A stretch of 64,000 nt of DNA from the NCBI GenBank assembly GCA_020636095.1, contig JACJYN010000003.1, positions 372,001 to 436,000 on the forward strand, read 5' to 3'. The notes under the pieces were generated by a model. It was not told the origin of the DNA and searched no databases. It saw only the letters and a program-made list of their open reading frames with translations. Below, one piece after another: positions 35,114 through 44,022 of the stretch. Both the position numbers and the translations under genes were made by a program. The stretch's first letter is position 1. Each line of letters begins with the position of its first letter. Source of the stretch: Lewinellaceae bacterium. Its GTDB lineage: Bacteria > Bacteroidota > Bacteroidia > Chitinophagales > Saprospiraceae.

Positions 35114-36436
35114 TCAATGCTTCCGGGTGAGCCTGAGGAAACGGAAGGTCAGCAAAACAGCGCTGGCGCTCAAGCCCAATACAAAGCCAACCCAGATACC
35201 CGCAATATCCCAGCCCGCCAGGAATGCCAGCCCGTACCCTGCCGGAATACCGATGCCCCAATAGGCCAGGCCGACAAAAACAGTTGGAATGCGGACATCC
35301 TGTATGCCGCGCAACAAGCCGACACCAACCGCCTGCACGGAATCCGATATCTGAAACACCGCCGCCACCAACATCAACATGGCAGCGTACGCCAACACGG
35401 GCGCTTCATCATTGAATAACAGGGGTAACTGGTGGCGCCCGGCGATGAACAACAGGGCGCAGGCCAGGCCATAAGCCCCCGCCATCGCTAAAGTGGTAAT
35501 CCCAATCTGCCGGGCTTGCCGCCATTCCCGGCGCCCATAAGCGTAAGCCACCCGAATGCTGCCCGCAACGCTGATGCCCAGTGATACCATAAAGGTGACC
35601 GACGCCAGGCCCAGGGCGATCTGATGCGCCGCCTGCTGTACATAACCCAGCCAGCCAGACATAATGCCGGAAACCGCAAAAGAGGCAGATTCCATGCCGT
35701 ACTGCAAGCTGGAGGGGATGCCGATGCGGAAAACGTCCTGCATGCGGTCCGCCCGAAACTGTAACTGCTCCTTCAAATGCAGGCGGTAGGGGGCAAAGCC
35801 CTTTCCCTTAAAAATGAGGATGCCGATGCCGATCATGATCACTACCCGCGATACAAGCGTTCCAACGCCCGCCCCTTCGAGTTCCATCCGGGGAGCGCCC
35901 CATTTTCCAAATATAAAAGCATAATTGACCAATACATTGATGGGAATGGACAAAACCGCCAGGTACATAGGCAGGCGAGGCTCCCCCAACCCGTCGGCAA
36001 ACTGCTTCATCGCCATGAATAAGGACATGGGAATCATCCCCCAGGCCATCCACCGGAGGTAGGGCCCTGAAAGGTCGGCAACGATCCGATCCTGCCCCAT
36101 CTTGTAAACCATATCCACTCCGAAATGCAGGACAAGCGCCATGAATAGGGATACCAGGCCCACGATCCACATCCCGTTGTAAAGGATGCGCAGGGGTTTG
36201 TCCGCATCGCCCTCCCCCTGAGCATTGGCCACCAGGGGCGAAATCGCCATCGTCAACCCAATACCGACAATAAGCGGAATGGTAATGATGTTATTTACAA
36301 AAGAGGCGGCGGCCAGCTGACTGCTGTGGATCGCCCCCACCATGGCACTGTCGATGATGCCAAGTGCAATCTGGGAGAGGTTGCCCAGTATGATCGGCCA
36401 GCCGAGTTTTAATGTTTGCCTGACTTCGCCCCACAT
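35114..36436 (-). CDS. MATE family multidrug/Na+ or H+ antiporter (NorM-like)
   Basis: A 440-residue inner-membrane exporter with about twelve hydrophobic segments arranged as two similar halves, as in the NorM branch of the MATE family. The N-terminus GWPIILGNLSQIALGIIDSAMVGAI and the second-half counterpart GIPSSLQYGMESASFAVSG are diagnostic. It would expel cationic drugs or metabolites in exchange for Na+ or H+. It is convergent with the Fnr-like gene and has no accessory genes. Confidence 0.92.
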   Translation of the reverse strand: MWGEVRQTLKLGWPIILGNLSQIALGIIDSAMVGAIHSSQLAAASFVNNIITIPLIVGIGLTMAISPLVANAQGEGDADKPLRILYNGMWIVGLVSLFMALVLHFGVDMVYKMGQDRIVADLSGPYLRWMAWGMIPMSLFMAMKQFADGLGEPRLPMYLAVLSIPINVLVNYAFIFGKWGAPRMELEGAGVGTLVSRVVIMIGIGILIFKGKGFAPYRLHLKEQLQFRADRMQDVFRIGIPSSLQYGMESASFAVSGIMSGWLGYVQQAAHQIALGLASVTFMVSLGISVAGSIRVAYAYGRREWRQARQIGITTLAMAGAYGLACALLFIAGRHQLPLLFNDEAPVLAYAAMLMLVAAVFQISDSVQAVGVGLLRGIQDVRIPTVFVGLAYWGIGIPAGYGLAFLAGWDIAGIWVGFVLGLSASAVLLTFRFLRLTRKH

Positions 36437-36513
36437 TTCGGATGATTTTTTTGAGAGGGTGCAAGTTAGTGCAAAACCCAGAAGGAGCAGAAAAAATTCA
36501 ACAACTCCCGGAT

Positions 36514-36750
36514 AGATTGTATCTTGTATCTACCCGATACCCAAATATCACCGCCTTTCTGTAGTACAATAGCCTGGAGGAGGCCTACGTGGGTAATATC
36601 CGCCTCCGCTATAATCCCCGGGAAGGGGACGACTTGTATATTGTGTACAATGGCCTGCTGAATCGGAATAGGAAGCGGGAGGCCCCGCATCTGACGTTTA
36701 CGAGTGAAAGGGCGGTGGTGGTGAAGTATACGTATACGTTTCGGTTGTGA
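36514..36750 (+). pseudogene. Remnant of a DUF5916 (CBM9-domain) outer-membrane protein, C-terminus only
   Basis: In plus frame 1 the sequence reads RLYLVSTRYPNITAFL, TAG (36562-36564), then YNSLEEAYVGNIRLRYNP..DDLYIVYNGLLN, ending VVVKYTYTFRL. This is the normal end of DUF5916 proteins, which finish as outer-membrane beta-barrel strands. The TAG stands where a Gln (CAG) is expected (FLQYNS), so there is a nonsense mutation as well as loss of everything upstream. Only about 80 of the usual 700-850 codons remain. Confidence 0.75.
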
Positions 36751-36763
36751 TGACAAAGAACAA

Positions 36764-37540
36764 TTATCCGCTTTTCTCAAACAACTTCCTCAAATCCGGC
36801 GCCAAAGCAGGCGTATTCTTCTTATACGCTTCAAAATCCGGCCGGCCTTCATACTTTTTTTCCAGCATGGGTACGCCGGATACGCGGGTGAGCAGCCAGG
36901 TGACCACCAATGGACTCGCCAGGCTGATATACCAGTTTCCGCAGGGTAACAGTAGCAGCCACAAGCCCCACCACAGGACGATCTCCCCGAAATAGTTGGG
37001 GTGGCGGGAAAGGCGCCACAACCCTTCCGTCATGATCTTGCCCTTGCTGCCTGGCCGGGCCTTAAAGCGTTGTAGCTGCCAATCGGAAATAGCTTCCCAC
37101 AAAAAGCCCGCTATCCATATCAGGCCGCCCACCCATTGGTACCACCGAAGTGTATCCGGCCCCGGCCGCTGCATCAAGGGTAAGGCAACCACCCACATGA
37201 AAAAACCCTGCAGCATAAAGACCTGCAGGTACGACCGGGGTAGGGCCCACCGCCCCCACTCTTCCCTCCATTTGGCATAGCGCCAGTCTTCCTTGCCCTC
37301 CCGTGCCTTGCGCCCGCCGATATACAGGGCCAAACGGCCACCCCAAAGGCTGACGAGCAGGGCCGGCAACTCACTCCATGAATAGGGGAATTGGTAGTGC
37401 AGGTACCAGGCAATCAAAACAAAGCCCAGGCCCCAGCCTACATCCACAATACTGTTGTCCCGCTTCCACCAGGCAAAGAGGAAAAAAAGGGTCATATAGG
37501 CCCAGATCAGCAAGACGGAATCGAGATAAGGGGAGTACAT
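36764..37540 (-). CDS. DUF1295 family membrane enzyme (steroid 5-alpha-reductase-like)
   Basis: A 258-residue integral membrane protein with about six hydrophobic segments. The C-terminal signature GLWRLSRHPNYFGEIVLWWG and the final EKKYEGRPDFEAYKKNTPAL are diagnostic of DUF1295, related to 3-oxo-5-alpha-steroid 4-dehydrogenase and isoprenylcysteine methyltransferase folds. The substrate in bacteria is not established; lipid or quinone modification is plausible. It stands alone and ends next to the DUF5916 remnant. Confidence 0.87.
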   Translation of the reverse strand: MYSPYLDSVLLIWAYMTLFFLFAWWKRDNSIVDVGWGLGFVLIAWYLHYQFPYSWSELPALLVSLWGGRLALYIGGRKAREGKEDWRYAKWREEWGRWALPRSYLQVFMLQGFFMWVVALPLMQRPGPDTLRWYQWVGGLIWIAGFLWEAISDWQLQRFKARPGSKGKIMTEGLWRLSRHPNYFGEIVLWWGLWLLLLPCGNWYISLASPLVVTWLLTRVSGVPMLEKKYEGRPDFEAYKKNTPALAPDLRKLFEKSG

Positions 37541-37648
37541 ACTTCGTTTATTTTTTGCTTTTACAATTTACATATCATCAGGATAGGATTTCACCCATGC
37601 CATAAATTATTATATTCACTTTTGATTTCCGACCCAAACGAAGATAAG

Positions 37649-38212
37649 ATGAAACAAAAAACTACCCCAGGCTTATTCGTCCTGTTGAGTATGCTTGTTG
37701 CATTTGGCTTTACCAACCGGACCAGCACCAGCATGAAAAAAGGGATAAGCCGCCCTGAAAAAGTAGAGCAATACATAAAAAAGTACCGCTACCTGTCTGT
37801 AGAATTAAACGAGATGACCGGCATCCCCACTGCTATCATCATCGCCGTTGCCGGCCTGGAAAGCGACTGGGGCAAAAGCGATCTCGCCCTAAAGGCCAAC
37901 AACCATTTTGGGATCAAAGCAAACGATGACTGGCAGGGCCCGATGTACTGCAAACCCAGCACTGAATATCTAGATGGTTTACCTGTACAAAGCTGGGAAT
38001 GCTTTCGAAAATACCCACTGATCCGGAAAAGTTACGAGGATTTTGGCCAATTCCTGCTTACGCGGTCTAATTATCAAAACCTGAATTATTATCCCAATTG
38101 GGATATCCGGGCCTGGGCAACAGGCCTCCAGGCCGGGGGCTATGCCACCGACCCGGGGTATGCCCAAAAACTGATTGGGGCAATCGAGGAGTATAATCTG
38201 TATGAACCTTAA
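37649..38212 (+). CDS. Secreted glucosaminidase (GH73-like) peptidoglycan hydrolase
   Basis: A 187-residue protein. The start at 37649 is chosen because it gives a signal-like N-terminus (MKQKTTPGLFVLLSMLVAFGF); the open frame extends 86 codons upstream but overlaps the divergent gene. The single domain has the GH73 pattern: TGIPTAIIIAVAGLESDWGKSDLA with the catalytic Glu in LESDWG, then NNHFGIK and YEDFGQFL, ending with GYATDPGYAQKLIGAIEEYNL. It would cleave N-acetylglucosamine bonds in the cell wall. No SH3 or LysM anchor is present. Confidence 0.9.
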   Translation: MKQKTTPGLFVLLSMLVAFGFTNRTSTSMKKGISRPEKVEQYIKKYRYLSVELNEMTGIPTAIIIAVAGLESDWGKSDLALKANNHFGIKANDDWQGPMYCKPSTEYLDGLPVQSWECFRKYPLIRKSYEDFGQFLLTRSNYQNLNYYPNWDIRAWATGLQAGGYATDPGYAQKLIGAIEEYNLYEP

Positions 38213-38285
38213 ACTGAGCTTTATCGATATCGGAATTGGCGGTTCGGAAGCGTTTCTACACCTTCACCTCTTCAGCCATGTTTCA

Positions 38286-38843
38286 TTACTTCTCCCCCAG
38301 CCAGGCCGGTTGTCGTGAGATCACCTTCTGGTAAACCGGGCAACTCGTCACGTGCGCTCCGGGCAGGTAGCCGGTGCTCATCAGAAACTCGTTGACGATC
38401 TCTCCACCCACAAAGCGAAAGTTTTTGCGAAACAGTTTCGTCCATTCTTCGCAGGTTTTAGGATGATGGACATCCAGCCACCCTTTGAAGGAGCCATGCT
38501 CCCGGCTCAGTTCCAGTACCTTTTGAGCATTGCTGATGGCGGCTTCCACTTTCAGCCGGTTGCGTATGATACCGGCGTCGTTCAGCAGGCGCGCCTTGTC
38601 TTCGTCCGTGTAGGCCGCGATTTTTTTAATATCGAACTGGCTGTAGGCCCGGCGAAAGTTCTCCTGCTTTTTGAGAATAGTCGTCCAGCTCAACCCCGCC
38701 TGATTGATCTCCAGGATGAGGCGGCCGAAAAGCTCGTTGTCATCGTACAATGGAAAGCCGTACGCCGTATCGTGGTAAATGCGGTGCAGGCTATCCGCTT
38801 CCATATTGGCAACAGCGTCGCAGTAGGAGGTAGGTTTTTCCAT
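38286..38843 (-). CDS. tag: DNA-3-methyladenine glycosylase I
   Basis: A 185-residue base-excision repair enzyme that removes 3-methyladenine. The family core is visible: YHDTAYGFPLYDDNELFGRLILEINQAGLSW (from residue 23), with the acidic residue and aromatic pocket. C8 and the C-terminal H and C in GAHVTSCPVY would form the zinc clip. It lies 69 nt downstream of the aminotransferase gene on the same strand and may be cotranscribed. Confidence 0.9.
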   Translation of the reverse strand: MEKPTSYCDAVANMEADSLHRIYHDTAYGFPLYDDNELFGRLILEINQAGLSWTTILKKQENFRRAYSQFDIKKIAAYTDEDKARLLNDAGIIRNRLKVEAAISNAQKVLELSREHGSFKGWLDVHHPKTCEEWTKLFRKNFRFVGGEIVNEFLMSTGYLPGAHVTSCPVYQKVISRQPAWLGEK

Positions 38844-38912
38844 AAGCCGGGTTTATAGTCTGTTTTTGTTTGTTGTCGGGCAGTGCCAATCAGCCGTCCA
38901 CCCAAAACAGCA

Positions 38913-40037
38913 TTACCCTGCCAGCACTTTCTTTAGGGCGCGGCAGGCCTGTTCCGTATCTGCCACCGTGCCGGTGCTCAGCCGGCACCAATCCATCAAC
39001 GGCGGAAAGGGGCGGCCGATGAGCACCTTTTCCTGCTTCATCTCTTCGATCAGCTCACTGATGTCCCGCCTGGATTGAAAAAACACGAAATTGCCGTGAG
39101 ATTGAATAGACAGCAGGTTCATCTGTTCCAGCGTCTGATAGATGATGCGCTGAGAAGCTGCATTGTTTTTCAGGCTTTCCCGGTAGAAGGCCTCGTCTTC
39201 CAGGGCCGCCATAGCGGCGTATAGGCCGACCACATTATTAAAAGCAACTCTTGCATTGTTCAGGCGCCGGGCGATATCCGGGCGGGCGATGAGATAACCG
39301 ATGCGCAGCCCTGCCAGGCCGTACACCTTGGAAAACGTACGGCTCACAATGACGTTCAGGCCGTCTTTCACCAGCTCTACCATAGAAGGATAGCCCGGTT
39401 CCTGGATGAAGTCGTAATAAGCCTCATCCGCAAAGACAACGGTGCGGCGGGAAACCGAAGTACAAAAGTCGCGAAGCCGGCCAGCGGGCAGAATGGTGCC
39501 GGTCGGATTGTTGGGGTTGCAGATGAACACCAGGCGGGTGTTGGAGGTAATACGGCGCTCCATCGCGTCCAGGTCGTGCACCAGGTCATCGAGCGGCACC
39601 CGATGGACGAAGGCGCCAAACTGCTCCGCGTAGGCGAGCAGCGCCTGAAATGTCGGGTCGGCAGCTACGATCTCTCCTCCCTGCCAGCTATAGGCCAACC
39701 CGCTGATCCGCAGCCCTTCCACGGAACCGGCGGTGACGACGATGTGCTCAGGCGTCACCCCTTCTTTTCTGGCCAGCTTTTTCGTCAGTTCCTGCTGCCA
39801 GGAAAAGGGATAGCGGTAGGCGACATCGAAAGCTTCCATCATGGCGGCCCGCACCTTTTCGGAAGGCCCCAAAGGATTTTCATTGGCGTTGAGGCGGATG
39901 AAGCCATCCTGCCGGGAGGAACCGGCCTGTTCTAGGCCAATCGGGTTTCCCGCCAGATTCGTCCAGCTTCCGGCCAGGGTGGCGGCTCCGGCCAGGCCCG
40001 CCGTGCGTAGCCATTGTCTGCGGTTGAGTTGTTCCAT
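38913..40037 (-). CDS. Tat-exported PLP aminotransferase, HisC-like
   Basis: A 374-residue fold-type I aminotransferase. The catalytic domain is complete: NANENPLGP (50-58), NPNNPTGT, D204 and Y207 for the pyridoxal ring, and the Schiff-base K237 in SRTFSKVYGLAGLRIGY. It most resembles histidinol-phosphate and aromatic aminotransferases. The unusual point is the N-terminus: NRRQWLRTAGLAGAATLAGS is a twin-arginine signal, so the PLP enzyme would act in the periplasm. No histidine genes are near, arguing against a biosynthetic role. Substrate unknown. Confidence 0.87.
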   Translation of the reverse strand: MEQLNRRQWLRTAGLAGAATLAGSWTNLAGNPIGLEQAGSSRQDGFIRLNANENPLGPSEKVRAAMMEAFDVAYRYPFSWQQELTKKLARKEGVTPEHIVVTAGSVEGLRISGLAYSWQGGEIVAADPTFQALLAYAEQFGAFVHRVPLDDLVHDLDAMERRITSNTRLVFICNPNNPTGTILPAGRLRDFCTSVSRRTVVFADEAYYDFIQEPGYPSMVELVKDGLNVIVSRTFSKVYGLAGLRIGYLIARPDIARRLNNARVAFNNVVGLYAAMAALEDEAFYRESLKNNAASQRIIYQTLEQMNLLSIQSHGNFVFFQSRRDISELIEEMKQEKVLIGRPFPPLMDWCRLSTGTVADTEQACRALKKVLAG

Positions 40038-40144
40038 CTCGTTTTATTTTCTGGTTCTTCAGCAATATAGGAATTTATGATTAGTCCGGCCCCTAACAGC
40101 TCTATGGCGGATGGAGAAACCCTGTAACAATATAGCCATCGCTC

Positions 40145-41146
40145 CTACTCCCCCCTGAACGCCCGCACCCTCGCCTGGGCATTTTTCCTGATATTCATAT
40201 AGTACAGGTTCATATCTCCAGCGTGGAAGTTTTTGGTCATCATCAGGAAGCTGCCCGGAAATTTGGGCTTGCTGGCCCAAAGTATGGAGCCATGCACCTG
40301 AGCGTCCGTACTGCCCGGACGAACTTCTTCAAAAGGGATGAGGACGGCGCCAAGGTTTAAGCTTTTGGGGGCGTATGTTTCTTCGGCCGTCCACAGCAGG
40401 GGGTTGATGGCCACTTCATGGGGGTACGTTTTTTTCGGTTCGTAGCCACGTTTGAAGGTCCGCCAGGCAGAAAAGCAGCCGGTATCCAAGGAATCCCGGC
40501 AAGGGATGATATGCTGAAAATCATCCTTTCCCACAGGAATGCCGATCAGGTAGGCGGCCACCAGTTTTTCTTGTAATGGCTTCCCGTCAAAAAACTCCTT
40601 CAGCAGCCTTTTGCCATGGGTCGTTCCCTGGCTGTGCGTGGCGATGATGATGGGGCGCCCTTCGTTGTAGTTGTCCAGATAATACTGGAAAGCGGCGCGC
40701 ACATCGCTGTAGGCCAGTTCAAAGGCCTTTTGGGCGCTGCTGCTGTCCCGTGTGAAGTAGGCTTTGAGGTGGGCCTGCCGATAGAAAGGTGCAAAGACCC
40801 GCCCTGCCCCGTTGAAGATGCTGGCTTGGAATTTTATCGGTTTTTCCAGGGTTCGTGCGTTTACCTCGGGATTCAGCACCGGGCCGTTCCAGTTGGTGTC
40901 GCCTTTTTTGCCGTTGTAGGTGGTGAGGTGTATAAAGAAGACGTCCACTTCCGCTTCTGCCTGCCGGTCGGTGAGTCCATCGGGAGTGAGGTCGGCCTCG
41001 TCTTGCCGCCACGGCAGGGCGGCCCAGTATTTTTCCTGGCTGTAATCGGGAGCGAGAGGCGCGGCTTCAGCGGAATAGGCGCCGCGCGGGGCGGAGCCGC
41101 AGCTGAAGAGCAGGAGGGTAACGAGTGTAAAGAGTATCCTTGTCAT
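40145..41146 (-). CDS. DUF3089 family lipoprotein, alpha/beta hydrolase-like
   Basis: A 333-residue exported protein. The start at 41146 (MTRILFTLVTLLLFSCGS) gives a lipoprotein signal with lipobox LFSC; the frame continues 42 codons upstream without support. The family segments VDVFFIHLTTY..WNGPVLNPEVN and the nucleophile-elbow-like IIIATHSQGTTHGKRL fit DUF3089, an alpha/beta hydrolase-type family. The Ser of HSQG is the likely nucleophile. The substrate is unknown. Confidence 0.88.
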   Translation of the reverse strand: MTRILFTLVTLLLFSCGSAPRGAYSAEAAPLAPDYSQEKYWAALPWRQDEADLTPDGLTDRQAEAEVDVFFIHLTTYNGKKGDTNWNGPVLNPEVNARTLEKPIKFQASIFNGAGRVFAPFYRQAHLKAYFTRDSSSAQKAFELAYSDVRAAFQYYLDNYNEGRPIIIATHSQGTTHGKRLLKEFFDGKPLQEKLVAAYLIGIPVGKDDFQHIIPCRDSLDTGCFSAWRTFKRGYEPKKTYPHEVAINPLLWTAEETYAPKSLNLGAVLIPFEEVRPGSTDAQVHGSILWASKPKFPGSFLMMTKNFHAGDMNLYYMNIRKNAQARVRAFRGE

Positions 41147-41233
41147 GACATTGGGCTTTTGCTGAGCAGCAAAGGTAAGCGTTATTGCTGAACGCTTCGG
41201 GAGGGGATAGTTTAGTTTTCTGTGTCTTTTAAA

Positions 41234-41330
41234 GATTGCCATTCCGGGGTTGGACGAGTTCGCGGTTCGCAACCCGGCAGGCTGCTTGGGCTTACCTGCT
41301 TCTAACCGTGTCCAACATTAGATGGGTAGC
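41234..41330. repeat. Inverted-repeat element, family 2 (copy B)
   Basis: Nearly the same as 7644-7756: ATTGCCATTCC..GTTGGACGAGTTCGCGGTTCG at the left and CTTACCTGCTTCTAACCGTGTCCAACATTAGATGGGTAGC at the right. It lacks the 14-nt insert of copy A. A relative of that insert occurs inverted nearby at 41488-41514. Confidence 0.7.
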
Positions 41331-41340
41331 ATCTTTTAAG

Positions 41341-41451
41341 GGTATCCGTCTAAGGCTGGACAAACTGGGTTGGGGTGGTGTACGATGTACGGACACAGTG
41401 GGCGCCCTTGTGTGTACGATGTGCGAGGCTGTCCAACGCTAGAAGGGTAGC
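41341..41451. repeat. Inverted-repeat element, family 2 (copy C)
   Basis: It starts GGTATCCGTCTAAGGCTGGAC and ends GTCCAACGCTAGAAGGGTAGC, again imperfect inverted ends. TGTACGATGT occurs twice inside. It is in tandem with copy B, ten bases away. Together they occupy most of the 424-nt gap between the DUF3089 and RidA genes; the rest holds only the short inverted copy of the GTTCGGTATTCGCTGTTCGC-like motif at 41488-41514. Confidence 0.65.
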
Positions 41452-41570
41452 TTCTTTTAAAAAAAGTCTTTTGATTTTCAGTGATTTGCGAATAGCGAAC
41501 ACCGAATTCCGAACATTCCCTTTTCTTTTTTAACGAATGTTGCCATATACATCGACAGCTCCATCCACGC

Positions 41571-42134
41571 TTACTCTATCTCCACCACCATTTCCACCTC
41601 CACCGCAATACCCCTGGGCAGAGACCCCATGCCTACTGCCGCCCGCGCATGTTTCCCTTTTTCCCCGAACACCTCCACCATGAGGTCGGAAAAGCCGTTG
41701 ACCACTTCCGGGTGATCAGTAAAATCCGGTGCAGCGTTGACCATGCCGGTCACCTTCACAATGCGCTTCACTTGATTGAGGTCGCCCAGTTCGGCCTTCA
41801 GAACGGCCAGCTGGCTGATGCCGGCAAGGCGCGCCGCTGCATATCCTTCCTCAACCGTGAGGCTTTCCCCCAACTTCCCGGTAACGTAGCCGCCTTCCGG
41901 CTTATTGGGCCCTTTGCCGGCGAGGAAGAGCAAATTGCCTGTACGCACGGCGTTAACGTAGTTGGCTACCGGAGAGGCGGGAACGGGCAGCTCGATGCCC
42001 AACTCCTGGAGGCGCTTTTCGATGTCGGGGCCCGTTGTCTCGGTTGTTTCGACGGCCTCCCCGGGAGGAGAGCCGGGCTGATCACAGGAAATGAACAGGC
42101 ATAGAAACAACAGCAGGAAAATGTGGATTTTCAT
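41571..42134 (-). CDS. RidA/YjgF-like domain lipoprotein
   Basis: The signal peptide MKIHIFLLLFLCLFISCDQ has the lipobox FISC, so the protein is lipid-anchored (an ATG 12 nt upstream would add MLLK). The remaining ~140 residues form a Rid-family fold (AVRTGNLLFLAGKGPNKPEGGYVTGKLGES; DLNQVKRIVKVTGMVN; HARAAVGMGSLPRGIAVEVEMVVEI). In cytosolic RidA the Arg of that last segment binds enamine or imine substrate, and it is kept here. Export of a RidA fold is less usual, so the substrate may differ. Divergent from the hexosaminidase gene. Confidence 0.88.
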   Translation of the reverse strand: MKIHIFLLLFLCLFISCDQPGSPPGEAVETTETTGPDIEKRLQELGIELPVPASPVANYVNAVRTGNLLFLAGKGPNKPEGGYVTGKLGESLTVEEGYAAARLAGISQLAVLKAELGDLNQVKRIVKVTGMVNAAPDFTDHPEVVNGFSDLMVEVFGEKGKHARAAVGMGSLPRGIAVEVEMVVEIE

Positions 42135-42240
42135 TTTGAGAAGCAAAATAAGGAAATTATGAATTTGTCGGACAAATGGAATATTTTAGCGGCACGTCGT
42201 AGTGACAATACTTGTTGAATCCTAACCAAACGATTGAGAA

Positions 42241-43866
42241 ATGATTTCTGAAAAGCCTGGCAACGTACTCCTGAACCTTCTTCCGGTTTTTATTTTCCTG
42301 ATGATGAGCGTCCTATCCTGCACTACCGAACCCCCTACCCCTAAAGACCTCTCCAAAGAAAATCTGATCCCCAAACCGGTTTCCCTCACCGCCACCGGTA
42401 GTTCCTTCCGGCTGACGGATAAAACCGGCATTTACGTGCAAAGCCCAGCTGCCGGGCCCAATGAGTTAACCCGGATCGGCCAATATCTGGCGGACAAGCT
42501 GAAGCCGGCCACTGGTTTTGAGATGCTCGTACAGGCCACCGGCCAAGCGCCCCCATCCGGCCATATCTACCTGGCCGTCCCCAGCAATGATCCGGAACTG
42601 GGAGAAGAAGGCTACGAGCTGAACATCACAGAAGAACAGGTGAAACTAAGCGCCAACACCCCCGCCGGCTTGTTCCGTGGCCTGCAAACGATCCGGCAAC
42701 TTTTACCGGCGGCGATCGAGCGGGAAGAACTGCAACCGGGGCCCTGGGAGATAGCCACCGGGATCATTCGCGATTACCCGGCGTATGCATACCGCGGCTC
42801 CATGCTCGACGTGTCGCGTCATTTTTTTGGAGTGGAGGATGTAAAGCGTTATATCGACCTGATCGCCTTTTATAAGATGAACGCCATGCATCTTGGCCTT
42901 TCCAATGACCAGGGCTGGCGCATCGAGATCAAATCCTGGCCCAACCTCGCCACCCATGGCGGCAGTACGGAGGTGGGAGGCGGAAAAGGAGGATACTATT
43001 CTCAGGAAGAATATGCCGACATCGTACAATACGCACAGGATCGCTACATCACCATCATTCCCGAGATCGATATGCCGGGGCACACCAACGCCGCCCTGGC
43101 TTCTTACCCGGAACTCAACTGTGATGGGCAGGCGCCGGAATTGTACACCGGCATCAAGGTGGGCTTCAGCACCTTGTGTACACGTAAGGATATCACTTAT
43201 CAGTTTGTGGACGATGTGATCCGGGAACTGGCGGCGCTCACCCCCGGGCCGTACATTCACATTGGTGGCGACGAAACTCATGTTACCGCAACAGAGGACT
43301 ACATTTATTTCATCAACAAAGTGCAGGATATCGTAAATGCTCATGGCAAGCAGATGGCCGGGTGGGACGAGATCACCATCGCCAGCCTGAAGCCCACTTC
43401 CGTTGCCCAGTTCTGGTCGAGTGCCGATCACGCCAAAGCAGCCGTTGAGCAGGGCGCCAAAATCATCATGTCGCCGGCAACGAAAACGTATCTGGATATG
43501 CAGTACGACTCCACGACAGCCCTGGGCCTGCACTGGGCCGCCTATGTCGAGGTGGACAGTGCTTATATTTGGGATCCGGCTACTTTTGTTGATGGCGTTT
43601 CAAAAGAAGATATTCTGGGTATCGAATCCCCCTTGTGGTCAGAAACCATCACCAATATGGACGAAATAGAATATATGGTTTTCCCGCGCCTGGCGGGGCA
43701 TGCCGAGATCGGCTGGACGCCGGCTGCCGACAGGAACTGGGAGGAGTATAAGGTGCGGCTGGGCCATCACAAAGCGCGGTTTGAGGCGATGGGCGTTGAT
43801 TTTTACCCGTCCGGTTTGGTGCCGTGGGTGGAGGCAGTGAGTGATGACATGCCTTTGAAGGATTGA
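42241..43866 (+). CDS. GH20 beta-N-acetylhexosaminidase lipoprotein
   Basis: A 541-residue exported glycosidase removing terminal N-acetylglucosamine or N-acetylgalactosamine. The lipobox SVLSC places the anchor at C27. A GH20b-like N-terminal domain (about 40-165) precedes the catalytic barrel, which starts YRGSMLDVSRHFFGVEDVKRYID. The catalytic pair D344-E345 is in HIGGDETH, used for substrate-assisted catalysis, and WDEI and W/E-rich ends (SPLWSETITNMDEIEYMVFPR) complete the pocket. It could cooperate with the PNGase F-like and SusC/D proteins at 47-55 kb in glycoprotein degradation. Confidence 0.94.
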   Translation: MISEKPGNVLLNLLPVFIFLMMSVLSCTTEPPTPKDLSKENLIPKPVSLTATGSSFRLTDKTGIYVQSPAAGPNELTRIGQYLADKLKPATGFEMLVQATGQAPPSGHIYLAVPSNDPELGEEGYELNITEEQVKLSANTPAGLFRGLQTIRQLLPAAIEREELQPGPWEIATGIIRDYPAYAYRGSMLDVSRHFFGVEDVKRYIDLIAFYKMNAMHLGLSNDQGWRIEIKSWPNLATHGGSTEVGGGKGGYYSQEEYADIVQYAQDRYITIIPEIDMPGHTNAALASYPELNCDGQAPELYTGIKVGFSTLCTRKDITYQFVDDVIRELAALTPGPYIHIGGDETHVTATEDYIYFINKVQDIVNAHGKQMAGWDEITIASLKPTSVAQFWSSADHAKAAVEQGAKIIMSPATKTYLDMQYDSTTALGLHWAAYVEVDSAYIWDPATFVDGVSKEDILGIESPLWSETITNMDEIEYMVFPRLAGHAEIGWTPAADRNWEEYKVRLGHHKARFEAMGVDFYPSGLVPWVEAVSDDMPLKD

Positions 43867-44022
43867 GAGTATATTTTTTAGTTTGTGAAAGTATTGTCAG
43901 GGCTCAATTTTTTTAACTGGGAGAAGATGACTATTCGAATTGAATACACACCTTTTGTTTCAACGGCCAGGATACTTAAAATCAGATAGAAAGGGATGTC
44001 GCCAGCCAGAAAGCTGGAAAAA

